A stretch of 64,000 bases of DNA from CAZWSC01 sp964636385 (GTDB taxonomy: Bacteria; Eisenbacteria; RBG-16-71-46; CAIMUX01): contig CAZWSC010000010.1 of the NCBI GenBank assembly GCA_964636385.1, forward strand, positions 1-64,000. The letters run 5' to 3'. Positions within the stretch are counted from its first letter, which is position 1. Each line of letters starts with the position of its first letter. The notes beneath the pieces were generated by a model. It worked only from the letters and a program-made list of their open reading frames with translations, searched no databases and was not told the DNA's origin. The translations under genes were made by a program, and so were the position numbers. Shown piece after piece: positions 8,319-16,500 of the stretch.

Positions 8319-8788
8319 CTCTCACGCTCCCTTACCGCCCGCTCCATCTCCCTCTGAGCATCCCTCTTCGCGGTCGTCTCGCGCTTGTCGTACATCCGCT
8401 TCCCCCGAGCGATGCCCAGGTCCACCTTCACACGCTTTCCAACAAGGACGAGCGCCAGGGGGACGAGGGTCAGGCCCTTCTCCTGCGTGCGGATGCGGAG
8501 CTTGCGGATCTGGCTCTTGTGCAGGAGAAGCTTGCGTCTCCTGAGCGGATCGTGGTTGAACTGGTTTCCCTGCGTGTATGGGCTGATGTGCAGCTGGACC
8601 AGCCAGGCCTCGTCCCCCTCGATGAGCGCGTAGCTCTCTCCAAGACTGGCCCTGCCGGCGCGCAGGCTCTTGACCTCGGTCCCGACCAGCACGAGACCCG
8701 CTTCGATGGTCTCGATGATGTGGTAATCGTGCCTCGCCTTGCGGTTGGCGATCAGCACGCGGCGATCTTCGTCCGTTCCGGGCTTCAT
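8315..8788 (-). CDS. smpB: SsrA-binding protein SmpB
   Basis: A 157-residue partner of tmRNA in rescue of stalled ribosomes. It has the SmpB core: IANRKARHDYHI, GLVLVGTEVKSLRAGRASL, YTQGNQFNHDPLRRRKLL and the basic tail GKRMYDKRETTAKRDAQRE that enters the mRNA channel. Two ATG codons lie close together (8794 and 8788). The inner one is preferred because GAGAGGG is then at proper spacing. The 3' end overlaps the amidase-like gene by four bases. The tmRNA gene itself is not in the window. Confidence 0.95.
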   Translation of the reverse strand: MKPGTDEDRRVLIANRKARHDYHIIETIEAGLVLVGTEVKSLRAGRASLGESYALIEGDEAWLVQLHISPYTQGNQFNHDPLRRRKLLLHKSQIRKLRIRTQEKGLTLVPLALVLVGKRVKVDLGIARGKRMYDKRETTAKRDAQREMERAVRERER

Positions 8789-8978
8789 CTTCATCCCTCT
8801 CAGGCGGCTCCGTGGTCCGGGCAGGCAGGCTTCTCTCCGGCTGGATCCGGGCCTGCTGGAGCCGGGAAGATAAGAGGTACCAGAGAAGGGGTACGGTGGC
8901 AATGGGATCCGGGACCGGATCGAGAGCACCCGGCTCGCGGATCCTGGGGTGGCACTCGTCCCTGCACATTCTTCTGGA

Positions 8979-9007
8979 TTGACAGACCGGGCACTCCTGC
9001 GTATTCT
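8979..9007 (+). promoter_or_regulatory. sigma70-type promoter of tRNA-Leu
   Basis: A consensus TTGACA (8979-8984), a 17-base spacer and TATTCT (9002-9007). The predicted start near 9014 is 15 bases before the tRNA. This is one of the clearest promoters in the window. Confidence 0.8.
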
Positions 9008-9028
9008 CCTCCTCTGTCACCTTCGAGT

Positions 9029-9115
9029 GCGGAAGTGGCGGAATTGGCAGACGCGCTGGGTTCAGGGTCCAGTGGGGGCAACCTCGTGGGGGTTCAAGTC
9101 CCCCCTTCCGCACCA
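9029..9115 (+). tRNA. tRNA-Leu (CAG)
   Basis: A class II tRNA with a long variable arm. Acceptor GCGGAAG pairs with CTTCCGC, the D-arm resembles known leucine tRNAs (GGCGGAATTGGCAGACGC), anticodon stem CTGGG carries CAG, and the T-arm has GGGGGTTCAAGTCCCCC. Discriminator A and an encoded CCA (9113-9115) complete it. It has its own promoter and terminator. Confidence 0.96.
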
Positions 9116-9125
9116 CTCTTTTCCT

Positions 9126-9163
9126 AAACGGCGCCCTTGGCACAGGCTTGGGGCGCCGTTTCT
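9126..9163 (+). terminator. Terminator of tRNA-Leu
   Basis: The inverted repeat AAACGGCGCC against GGCGCCGTTT lies directly downstream of tRNA-Leu, with T residues closing the stem. This is a typical intrinsic terminator. Confidence 0.8.
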
Positions 9164-9239
9164 GCCTCCGGCACTTCATCGGATCACAAGCCGGATTGAG
9201 CTTCCGATCTCCACTCCTTCGGGTCGCTGTTTCGGGTGC

Positions 9240-9267
9240 TTGCTTCTCCCGCTGTCCGTGCTATGCT
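9240..9267 (+). promoter_or_regulatory. Probable promoter of the CehA/McbA-like secreted protein gene
   Basis: TTGCTT (9240-9245) is followed after 16 bases by TATGCT (9262-9267), with TG one base ahead of the -10 box (extended -10). Transcription would start near 9274, giving a leader of about 60 bases before the ATG at 9333. Confidence 0.55.
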
Positions 9268-9332
9268 TGTTCCCGATTGGATTGTGCTGTCGCATTGTCG
9301 GTCTGCTCAAGTGAACACAAGGAGGCTGTGCC

Positions 9333-11675
9333 ATGTACGCCTTCACTGCCCGCCTGATCGCTGTCGGGGCTGCCCTGCAGTTCCTGACCGGAGCTCTCAC
9401 GCCCCAGTCATCCGAAGCCGTGGAAGTGGTGTTGCGCGTCACTGACACGGACGGACACGACATCCCAGCCCGGGTCCACGTCAGGGACGGATCGGGCGCC
9501 GTATTCCCGGGATACCCGGACAGCACCCTTTACGGTCATGAACACTGGCAGTGGATGGGAGGATACTTCTACTACCAGTACGAGCCGGTCGTAATGAACC
9601 TTGCTCCCGGAGTTGCCCGCATCGAGGTGTCAAAGGGGCCCGAGTGGATGCCTGTCAGAATGTACCCGGATCTCCAGGCAGACACCTCACTCGTCATACC
9701 AATGGAACGCACCCTGTGCATGAACTCCCGGGGCTGGTTTTCGGGCGATACGCACGTGCACGCCAGCCATGAACCCGTCGAATACCCTGTGCCGCCTGAT
9801 GGGGTCTTCCGCATCGCTGATGCGGAAGACCTGAACATGATCTGGATACTGGACCAGTCCGACAACTTCACGGGAGGCCCACATCCGCTCAGCACCGGGG
9901 AGATCATCCTGTACTACAGCTACGAGTACAGAAACCAGTCCTGCGGCCATGTCGAGCTTCTGGGTGCGAAAGTCCCGATGCCCTGGGCATGCTGCCAACC
10001 CCCGAATCCTGTCAGCCCATTCCTCTCCAGGTTCAGGGAAGACTGGAACCCGGCTTGGGACGAGGCGATGGTCCTGGCGCACCCGGAGACGGGTGTTCAC
10101 TTCTTCCACGAAGACGGCTGGCCGGGACGGGGACTTGGGCGGGAGTTTCCGGTCCTGGCCGCAACCGGCTCTCTGGATGCCTATGCCGTGGCATCCTACA
10201 GCAATCTGGGCAGCCTCGCCCTGATCCCCTGGCAGCATGCTCTTTCGTGCGGTTTCGCGATTCCGCCAACGGCCGGCACGGATGCCATGCTCTGCAGGTA
10301 CTGGAGCAGGCCTCCGGGAGGCTACCGAGCATATGTACAGCTGCCCGATGGAGAGCTGTCGGCGGGAAGCTGGGTGGAGGGCCTCAAGGCCGGCAGGGTC
10401 TTTATCACCAACTTCCCGCTGATACCGCTGTTTGAGGTCAATGGCAAGGGTGCGGGAGAGCTCGTGGAGTTGGAGGGACAGCCTGCTTCCGTCACCGTGG
10501 AGTACAGGGTCGAGTCGGTATTGCCTGTTACATCCCTTGAGATCATCCACAATGGCGATGCCGTTGGGCGCATACCCCTCTGGGGGGGACCCGGGCATCA
10601 TGTGTGGGAGGGTTCACTGGAGCTTCATGTCGAGGCAAGTGGATGGATTGCCGGGCGCGTTACCGGTGTGACAGACCGCAGGGTTTCTGTAAGTCCAGAC
10701 CTCTTCGCACACACCGGTGCAGTGGAAGTCCGGGTTGACGGCCTTCTCCCGGTGAGTTCCACAGCGGCCGGGTATCTCTACGACAAGGCGGACTCGCTCG
10801 AGATGTTCGTCGAGATGCGCGGGAACTGGCAGAGTGAGGCCCAGAGACAGGATGCGCTGGGCCGGATCCAGGCTACGAGGAACCTGCTTGCCAGACACTT
10901 CCTGCTCTACCCGGGCCCGTTCTCCCTCATATCCCCGACGGACGGTGACACGGTCTGCTGCGAACAGAACCCCTTCCTGTTGTGGGAACCCTCCATCGAC
11001 CCGGAGAATGGAGACCGTGTGGTGTACTGGGTAGCCCTGAGCCCGGATCCGGACTTCAGCCAGCCCTACCATCTCTTCCTGGCGGAAGACTCTGAAGCGC
11101 AGCTGTCTGTGCTGGACCTTACTCCGGACAGGCACTACTGGTGGCGGGTTGAGGCGTGCGACCGGGGCAGCAACTGCACTCCCTCAATTCAGTCACACTA
11201 CTCCTTCTTCCTCTCGTCGTTCGTTTCCGGTGTGGAGGGGCTGCCTGCGGATCCCGGCCGCAGCATCGCGGATCCCAGCGCGTCGGAAGGCTCTGAAGAA
11301 GAGTTCCCGGCAGGGGATCCGGCCCTCGGGGATGACGCAGTGCGGATGATCCTGGCGATCCGCCCGAATCCGTCTTCGGGAACCGTGGTGGCAACACTGT
11401 ACGATCCGCGCGTCGTCTTCCCTGATCATGGTCATGTTCACCGTGCAGGGATATTCGACCTGCAGGGCAGGTGTCTGCGCACCATGGAATGCACCTCACG
11501 GGAACTCTTCTGGGACGGCACGGATGATCTCGGCAGGGTTGTCCCGAGCGGTGTCTACTGGATCAGGCTGACAACCGGGGTGCATTGCGGGGCCCGTGCA
11601 TCGGGTGGTGGATACGAGACCGGCCCAGGCGGGCAGAAGGAGGCCGTAACGGCCCGGATCCAGATCGTGAGGTGA
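9333..11675 (+). CDS. Secreted CehA/McbA-like PHP-fold metallohydrolase with sorting-type C-terminal domain
   Basis: A 780-residue exported protein with a signal peptide (about 1-29). A beta-rich N-terminal domain precedes a PHP-type domain: GDTHVH (138-143), GHVELLG, LAHPE and PPTAGTDA supply the usual metal-binding His, Glu and Asp. A fibronectin-type domain (about 525-630: SPTDGDTV to HYWWRVEAC) and a Ser/Glu-rich linker follow. The C-terminal FlgD-Ig/sorting-like domain runs from IRPNPSSG through GIFDLQGR to VPSGVYWIRL. Relatives are thought to be hydrolases, but the substrate is unknown. AAGGAGG precedes the ATG. The tail suggests export and attachment by a dedicated secretion route, as in FCB bacteria. 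Confidence 0.75.
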   Translation: MYAFTARLIAVGAALQFLTGALTPQSSEAVEVVLRVTDTDGHDIPARVHVRDGSGAVFPGYPDSTLYGHEHWQWMGGYFYYQYEPVVMNLAPGVARIEVSKGPEWMPVRMYPDLQADTSLVIPMERTLCMNSRGWFSGDTHVHASHEPVEYPVPPDGVFRIADAEDLNMIWILDQSDNFTGGPHPLSTGEIILYYSYEYRNQSCGHVELLGAKVPMPWACCQPPNPVSPFLSRFREDWNPAWDEAMVLAHPETGVHFFHEDGWPGRGLGREFPVLAATGSLDAYAVASYSNLGSLALIPWQHALSCGFAIPPTAGTDAMLCRYWSRPPGGYRAYVQLPDGELSAGSWVEGLKAGRVFITNFPLIPLFEVNGKGAGELVELEGQPASVTVEYRVESVLPVTSLEIIHNGDAVGRIPLWGGPGHHVWEGSLELHVEASGWIAGRVTGVTDRRVSVSPDLFAHTGAVEVRVDGLLPVSSTAAGYLYDKADSLEMFVEMRGNWQSEAQRQDALGRIQATRNLLARHFLLYPGPFSLISPTDGDTVCCEQNPFLLWEPSIDPENGDRVVYWVALSPDPDFSQPYHLFLAEDSEAQLSVLDLTPDRHYWWRVEACDRGSNCTPSIQSHYSFFLSSFVSGVEGLPADPGRSIADPSASEGSEEEFPAGDPALGDDAVRMILAIRPNPSSGTVVATLYDPRVVFPDHGHVHRAGIFDLQGRCLRTMECTSRELFWDGTDDLGRVVPSGVYWIRLTTGVHCGARASGGGYETGPGGQKEAVTARIQIVR

Positions 11676-11738
11676 AGCCGAGCCCGCCCCGCAGGCTGAC
11701 GACGGGTCTGCCGACCTGGTCAACGGGGCAGATGCGGA

Positions 11739-12422
11739 CTACGGAACAAGCACGAGGCGGGTTCCCTCCTTCAGGTTCGGTTCCAGGCTGCGGATGTGCG
11801 CCGGGCTGAGCAGGAGACGGATCTCCGCGCTCCGGTGCGCGTCATCCCCCTGCGAAGCTCCGCTGTTGAGCACCCGAAGCCTCATGCCGATTCGTGCAGC
11901 GAGCCTTCTGAAGAAGGAGTCAGTACGTCTCCCCTCCAGTATCACTGTCAGTTCCCTGTCAAACTCCAGGTTCGTCGTCACAGGGCTTCTGCGGATCGCA
12001 TCCATCAGGGCGCCAGTCGTATCCGGACGGATACGGGCGGAATCCCGAAGCGTCAGGATCCCGGGCGGCTCCCGCCATTCCGACGATAAGAGCCGATACG
12101 GGGTCCTGAGGCAGCCGGACTGGTCCCTGCCTGAAAGCAGGTCTCGGGCCTCGCGGTTCATGGTGACTGCATGCACCGGCTGCGAAACGAGGATCACTCC
12201 CTGGAGTTCCAGCTCCAGCCGGCGTTCGCCGATCTCAGCCACCAGATACGCTTCGGACCGCCTGCTCATCGAGAGGCGGGCTTCCAGTGCGGCGTTCTCC
12301 GCAAGGAGCACATCCCTCCGCCTCTCCAGGGCGGGAAGCGATTCACACCCCCAGGTCACGGCTGCCGCAGCCCACAGCAGGACTGCCGCGCAGGCCGAAC
12401 GATGGCTGAGCGACCCCGGCAT
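11739..12422 (-). CDS. Putative lipoprotein with N-terminal coiled coil
   Basis: A 227-residue protein with a lipoprotein signal (AAVLLWAAAAVTWGC, Cys near 26). A short coiled coil follows (LERRRDVLLAENAALEARLSM), then a soluble region without a recognised domain. The start at 12422 lies 7 bases after the stop of the L,D-transpeptidase gene, so the two are probably co-transcribed. The reading frame extends further upstream but that part overlaps the neighbour. A structural or regulatory envelope role beside the transpeptidase is only inferred. Confidence 0.65.
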   Translation of the reverse strand: MPGSLSHRSACAAVLLWAAAAVTWGCESLPALERRRDVLLAENAALEARLSMSRRSEAYLVAEIGERRLELELQGVILVSQPVHAVTMNREARDLLSGRDQSGCLRTPYRLLSSEWREPPGILTLRDSARIRPDTTGALMDAIRRSPVTTNLEFDRELTVILEGRRTDSFFRRLAARIGMRLRVLNSGASQGDDAHRSAEIRLLLSPAHIRSLEPNLKEGTRLVLVP

Positions 12423-12429
12423 TGCCGGA

Positions 12430-13068
12430 CTAGTAGATGTATATCGGGGTACCAACGGCTGATGCCTTGTACAGCTCCTCCAGGTCATCATCCCCAAGCC
12501 TGATACATCCGTGCGTCACACTCTGCCCCAGAAAGCGGTCGAACAGGGTGCCGTGGATGAGATATCCGTCACCGAAGCAGAGCCCGTACATTCCGAGCAC
12601 CCCCTCCTCCCGCCTCTCCGGGGAATCCACGGGGGGAACAGGCACACCCTCCTCGATGAAAGCCCAGTCGGGCTTGAACCAGACCGGGGCGACCATCTTC
12701 CTGCGAACCTGGAACACTCCCCTGGGAGTGTTAAATACCCAGCGACGCCGCCCGCCCGGACTGACGAGCTCTGAGCCGCTGCCGGTCGAGCACATTGCGT
12801 CCAGAATCACCCCGCCATTCTCACGAAGCTGAAGCCTGTTCAGGGTGGTACTGACGACGATGTACCTGCCTTCAGGCTGCAGCCCGGAGAAGCGGTCCCG
12901 CAACTCCCGGTTGCGCCGCTGAAGTTCGTCCACCTCGCTGTACAGGCTGTCGCGGCAGGACACCCCGGGTGACGGCCCCTCTCCAGGATCGGTCGAGGAG
13001 GACCCCGCACAAGCGACAGAGATGATCATGATGTGGACGAACGCGGTTATGCACCGAAGACGGCTGAT
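12430..13068 (-). CDS. L,D-transpeptidase (YkuD domain) lipoprotein
   Basis: A cell-wall cross-linking enzyme that makes 3-3 peptide bridges or attaches proteins to peptidoglycan. The YkuD domain (about 65-212) ends in the catalytic motif HGTLFDRFLGQSVTHGCIRL, with the nucleophile Cys in THGC. The N-terminus has a hydrophobic stretch and lipobox SVAC, then a coiled-coil segment VDELQRRNRELRDR. The start is uncertain: an ideal AGGAGG with 6-base spacing points to an ATC codon at 13068, which would also give a good signal peptide. The first in-frame ATG (13029) leaves only a stub of a signal and lies about 40 bases from that site. It follows the DUF4398 gene closely. Confidence 0.85.
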   Translation of the reverse strand: MSRLRCITAFVHIMIISVACAGSSSTDPGEGPSPGVSCRDSLYSEVDELQRRNRELRDRFSGLQPEGRYIVVSTTLNRLQLRENGGVILDAMCSTGSGSELVSPGGRRRWVFNTPRGVFQVRRKMVAPVWFKPDWAFIEEGVPVPPVDSPERREEGVLGMYGLCFGDGYLIHGTLFDRFLGQSVTHGCIRLGDDDLEELYKASAVGTPIYIY

Positions 13069-13078
13069 GGCGTTCCTC

Positions 13079-13732
13079 CTACTTGCCGACTCCGCGAATG
13101 GCCCGCCGCTTCTCGATCGCCATCTCCACCTCGGCGACAAGACGCATCGCCTCCTGGTTACCATGCCTGGCAAGGGACAGCGCCTCGGTGTATCTGCCCT
13201 CCTCCAGCGCGTCACCGACAGGGGTGAGCGAAGCCTCCGCGGCATCCAGGTCGGCGGATATCTGGTCGATCACTTCGCGCGTTTCCTTGGCCCTCCGCAG
13301 CGCTGCCCCCTCCGGACCGGCAATCATTGCACGGCCGCGACCGATCGTCTCATGCGCGGCGCCGAGAGCCGCCTCGGCCTCGCTGCGGATTCGGGCCTTT
13401 CCGGTCTCCACGTTGGTCTGTGCCTGCTCCGCCGCCTGCCTGGCGCCTTCAGCCAGTTCCTTTGCCCTGTTGTAGTTTCTGAACGGCGCCAGCTTGCCGT
13501 TCTGGGCGTTGACCTCCGCCTCGGCCTCGGCAAGCGCGTCGGTCGCTGCCCTTAGATCTGCAGGCGCATATTCGGCAGCCCCCATCTCCCTGGCCGTCTC
13601 GATCGCCGCCCGCGCGGAATCCAGCTCGTTCTGCGGCGGCTTGGCGCAGGACGCCGTCACCAGGGAGACAACCACAATCGATGCCATAAGAACCCAGGTG
13701 CGGGTTCCCTTCGAGTTCCGGATCTGCATCAT
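13079..13732 (-). CDS. DUF4398-type lipoprotein with coiled coil
   Basis: A 217-residue protein with a lipoprotein signal (IVVVSLVTASC, Cys near 29). It is followed by a DUF4398-like segment: LDSARAAIETAREMGAAEYA, then PADLRAATDALAEAEAEV. The remainder is Ala/Glu-rich and helical, so it probably forms a long coiled coil in the periplasm. Such proteins often accompany OmpA-like and cell-wall enzymes; here the L,D-transpeptidase gene follows directly. The ribosome site AAAGGAG precedes the ATG. A role in linking outer membrane and cell wall is inferred. Confidence 0.8.
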   Translation of the reverse strand: MMQIRNSKGTRTWVLMASIVVVSLVTASCAKPPQNELDSARAAIETAREMGAAEYAPADLRAATDALAEAEAEVNAQNGKLAPFRNYNRAKELAEGARQAAEQAQTNVETGKARIRSEAEAALGAAHETIGRGRAMIAGPEGAALRRAKETREVIDQISADLDAAEASLTPVGDALEEGRYTEALSLARHGNQEAMRLVAEVEMAIEKRRAIRGVGK

Positions 13733-13931
13733 GGGATCAGCACTCCTTTCGCCCGGACGGTCGCAGCGTTACCTGCGCCTGCGCCCGGGCCTTGATACCT
13801 CCGACTCACGATACCGGGGTCCGACACAAGTGATGCGCCCTCCCGCCACGCTGTCAAGACCTGTGTCCGGCGGGTTTGCACCCTGCCCGACATGTTGGAG
13901 CATCTGCGGGACTACGCAAGCGGCAAAGCAA

Positions 13932-14954
13932 TCAGAACCGGAACTCCAGGCTGAACCTGTGGACGGACGGCAGTGTCCTCATCTCCGAGTACGAGTAGTC
14001 GATGCGGCTTTCCCGGATCCACCCGGTCGGCACCCGCAGACCGGCTCCCGCCGACCATAGCTCCGAGTCGAAGCGGTAGAACCACCCGGCCCTCAGGAAC
14101 ACCAGCGAGCGGTACCCGTATTCCGCGCCTGCATTCAGCCGCTCATGGTTGTCCGGCGGATGGGAGAACTCCGTTGCAAGGGTCAATGTCGTGACATCGC
14201 TGTTGATCACCGGAAAGGACATCCCAACCCGGAAGATCGTGGGCAACTTGGCCGGACTGTCCATGTAGTCCAGCGTGCTGCCGATGTTCTGTATCGCCAT
14301 GCCTATCCTGAACGAGCGGAACCCGGTGTCGTACAGGGTGCCGAAGTCGAAGGCAACAGCGTGCGCGGTGTATCCCGCAAGATTCGAGTTCAGGTAGCTC
14401 ATCCCGATGCCGGCGGAGAACTTGTCCGTCATGGAGCGGGCGTACGCGAGACCCACGGCCAGATCGCCGGCGTCGAACCAGGTCCCGTCGCCCTCGGGGT
14501 GAAAGACCGTCCTGACGCGTTCCCGGGGCATGTACATGCTCCGGGCGTTCACGGCAAAGGTCCCGGGCATCAGGTTCGTGCGGGTCACATAGGTTGCCTG
14601 AACGTACTCAATACCGGCCCACCACTGGGTGTGATTCAGGGAAAGGATGCTGCCTTCGTTCCGTGCCAGACCGGCCGGGTTCCAGAACACGGCGGTAGCG
14701 TCATCCGCAATGGCTGTAAACGCCTGGCCCATCGAGGTGGCCCTGGCACCGATCGGAAGCTTAAGAAACTGGGCCCCGATCGTCCCCACCTTGGCGAACT
14801 CCTCCGCAGCGGGCGCAATCCCTGCGGATGAAGCCACCAGGGCGGCAGCGATCAGGACTGAGCAGAACCGTTGTGTCGTACTCGGCCCTTCGGCTCGGTG
14901 CAAAGCCCGAGAAGCGACCAGGCAGCCGCGGCGCAGGCCACGCGAAGATTCCAT
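13932..14954 (-). CDS. PorV/PorQ family outer-membrane protein
   Basis: A 340-residue predicted beta-barrel. After an unusually long basic N-region and signal (hydrophobic SVLIAAALVASSAGIAPA), the FadL-like start QFLKLPIGARATSMGQAFTA, DDATAVFWNPAGLA and the alternating barrel strands are typical of PorV/PorQ. The final residue is aromatic (EFRF), as in outer-membrane proteins. In Bacteroidota PorV is an outer-membrane part of the type IX secretion system that hands cargo to surface attachment. Here it may serve secreted proteins with sorting-type tails such as those at 9333, 34921 and 37871. GGGAGG precedes the ATG. Confidence 0.82.
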   Translation of the reverse strand: MESSRGLRRGCLVASRALHRAEGPSTTQRFCSVLIAAALVASSAGIAPAAEEFAKVGTIGAQFLKLPIGARATSMGQAFTAIADDATAVFWNPAGLARNEGSILSLNHTQWWAGIEYVQATYVTRTNLMPGTFAVNARSMYMPRERVRTVFHPEGDGTWFDAGDLAVGLAYARSMTDKFSAGIGMSYLNSNLAGYTAHAVAFDFGTLYDTGFRSFRIGMAIQNIGSTLDYMDSPAKLPTIFRVGMSFPVINSDVTTLTLATEFSHPPDNHERLNAGAEYGYRSLVFLRAGWFYRFDSELWSAGAGLRVPTGWIRESRIDYSYSEMRTLPSVHRFSLEFRF

Positions 14955-15074
14955 AGCGGGAAGCCTCCCGACCCCTTCCCGACTTCAGGGTCGGTCGCCA
15001 TTATACAAATGCCTGAGCGCCGGACAAGAGCTGTCGGGCGGCGCGCACCGAAGAACTTCCGCGGCAGCTTCGGG

Positions 15075-15665
15075 CTAGAGGTTCCGGTCCCCGGGCTTCC
15101 AGTTGCACGCAGTCAGACCGCCGGTCTTGATGGCCTGAACCGTGCGGAGCGTTTCGGCGATGTTCCTGCCCGTCTCCAGGAAGTTGACCGTGGACGACAA
15201 GAGCCTGCCTTCGGGGTCGATGATGAAGGTGCCGCGAAGAGCGCATCCCTTGTCGCGCAACAGGACGCCGTACTTGCGGCTGATCTCCTTCGTCAGGTCG
15301 GAGATGAGGGGAAATCCCACCTTTCCGAGACCGTTCTCCACCCATGCCTTGTGCACGAACTGGGAGTCTACGCTCACACCCAGGATCTGCGCGCCCTCCT
15401 TCTCGAACCCGGAGCGAAGATCCTCAAACCCACGGATCTCGGTCGGACACACGAAGGTGAAATCCAGCGGCCAGAAGAAGAGTACAACGTACCTGCCGCG
15501 ATAGTCAGAAAGACTTACGGTTCCGAAAGACCCGTCAGGCATGAGGGCTTCGGCCTCGAATCCCGGCGCTTCCTGCCCGACAGCGGCCGTCTCACAGCAG
15601 CATCCATCTCCACAGCAACAACAGCAGATACAATTGGAATCATCCTTGCGCAGATCTTCCGACAT
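15075..15665 (-). CDS. 2-Cys peroxiredoxin with cysteine-cluster N-terminus
   Basis: A 196-residue thiol peroxidase (AhpC/Prx1 type) that reduces peroxides. The peroxidatic Cys73 is in FTFVCPTEI and the resolving Cys187 in ACNWKPGD, so a typical dimeric 2-Cys mechanism is expected. Unusually, residues 12-24 hold nine cysteines (12, 14-18, 22-24) around GDG, ahead of the domain start at about residue 28. This tag is not part of the normal family and may bind metal or an Fe-S cluster, or relay electrons. The gene stands alone between porV and pdxT. No reductase gene is adjacent. Confidence 0.93.
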   Translation of the reverse strand: MSEDLRKDDSNCICCCCCGDGCCCETAAVGQEAPGFEAEALMPDGSFGTVSLSDYRGRYVVLFFWPLDFTFVCPTEIRGFEDLRSGFEKEGAQILGVSVDSQFVHKAWVENGLGKVGFPLISDLTKEISRKYGVLLRDKGCALRGTFIIDPEGRLLSSTVNFLETGRNIAETLRTVQAIKTGGLTACNWKPGDRNL

Positions 15666-15778
15666 TACGGCATGCTCCTCTCGTCAGCGGGTGTTCAGTT
15701 TTCCGACTGTTCGTGGCCACAGGGAGTTCGATGCCCCGCCAGCGCGGGTGACGGTGGAAAACGGGTCACTGAAGTCCT

Positions 15779-16408
15779 TCAGATGTCGTCCATCCCGACC
15801 AGTGCACCTGACGCCGGCCTCTCCCCGGACCGGACCATCCCGACGAACCAGGGATGAACATGGTTGTGGCCGGACATCTCGGGATGGAAAGCGGCGGCCA
15901 GGATCGTCCCCTGCTCCACGAGTACCGGCTCACCTCGCAGCCTTCCTGCCACCCGCACGCCTGGTCCGACCTCACGGATCCTGGGCGCCCGGATGAAGAC
16001 CATCTCGCTCTCGATCCGTCGGCCCGGGTTCAGCTCCAGCAGGCCGGTTTCGACGAAACTGTCGACCTGCCTGCCATAGGCATTCCGCTCGACAACCGCA
16101 TCGAGGAGGCCGAGGCTGACCTGGGATGGCTGATCCACCCGGCGCGCAAGCAGGATGAGACCGGCGCAGGTCCCGAGGATGCTTCCCCCGCGGGCGTGGA
16201 AGCGGATCAGGGCCTCATCCAGCCCCCGTGCCCGCATCAGAAGGAGCAACGCCGTGCTCTCTCCCCCGGGAAGGACGACGCCACCGAGGCCGTCCAGGTG
16301 CTCAGGAACGCGAACCTCAGACACATCGGCACCCGCACGCTCCAGGGCTGCGCGGTGCGCGGCGAAGTCGCCCTGCAGGGCCACGACGCCGACTCTGACA
16401 CTGGCCAT
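15779..16408 (-). CDS. pdxT: Pyridoxal 5'-phosphate synthase glutaminase subunit PdxT
   Basis: A 209-residue class I glutamine amidotransferase that supplies ammonia to PdxS for pyridoxal phosphate synthesis. The start VGVVALQGDFAAH, oxyanion loop PGGEST, nucleophile Cys81 in LGTCAGL, and the His175/Glu177 dyad in AAFHPEMSG are present. It lies 92 bases downstream of pdxS on the same strand and forms part of a pdxR-pdxS-pdxT operon. Confidence 0.95.
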   Translation of the reverse strand: MASVRVGVVALQGDFAAHRAALERAGADVSEVRVPEHLDGLGGVVLPGGESTALLLLMRARGLDEALIRFHARGGSILGTCAGLILLARRVDQPSQVSLGLLDAVVERNAYGRQVDSFVETGLLELNPGRRIESEMVFIRAPRIREVGPGVRVAGRLRGEPVLVEQGTILAAAFHPEMSGHNHVHPWFVGMVRSGERPASGALVGMDDI

Positions 16409-16500
16409 TCAGGAATCCCCCAACGCGAACAACTTATGATGCCTCGGCTGTGACACCGGAAATGCGAGCGAGTACCGGATGCGTCACAGATGACACCGCG

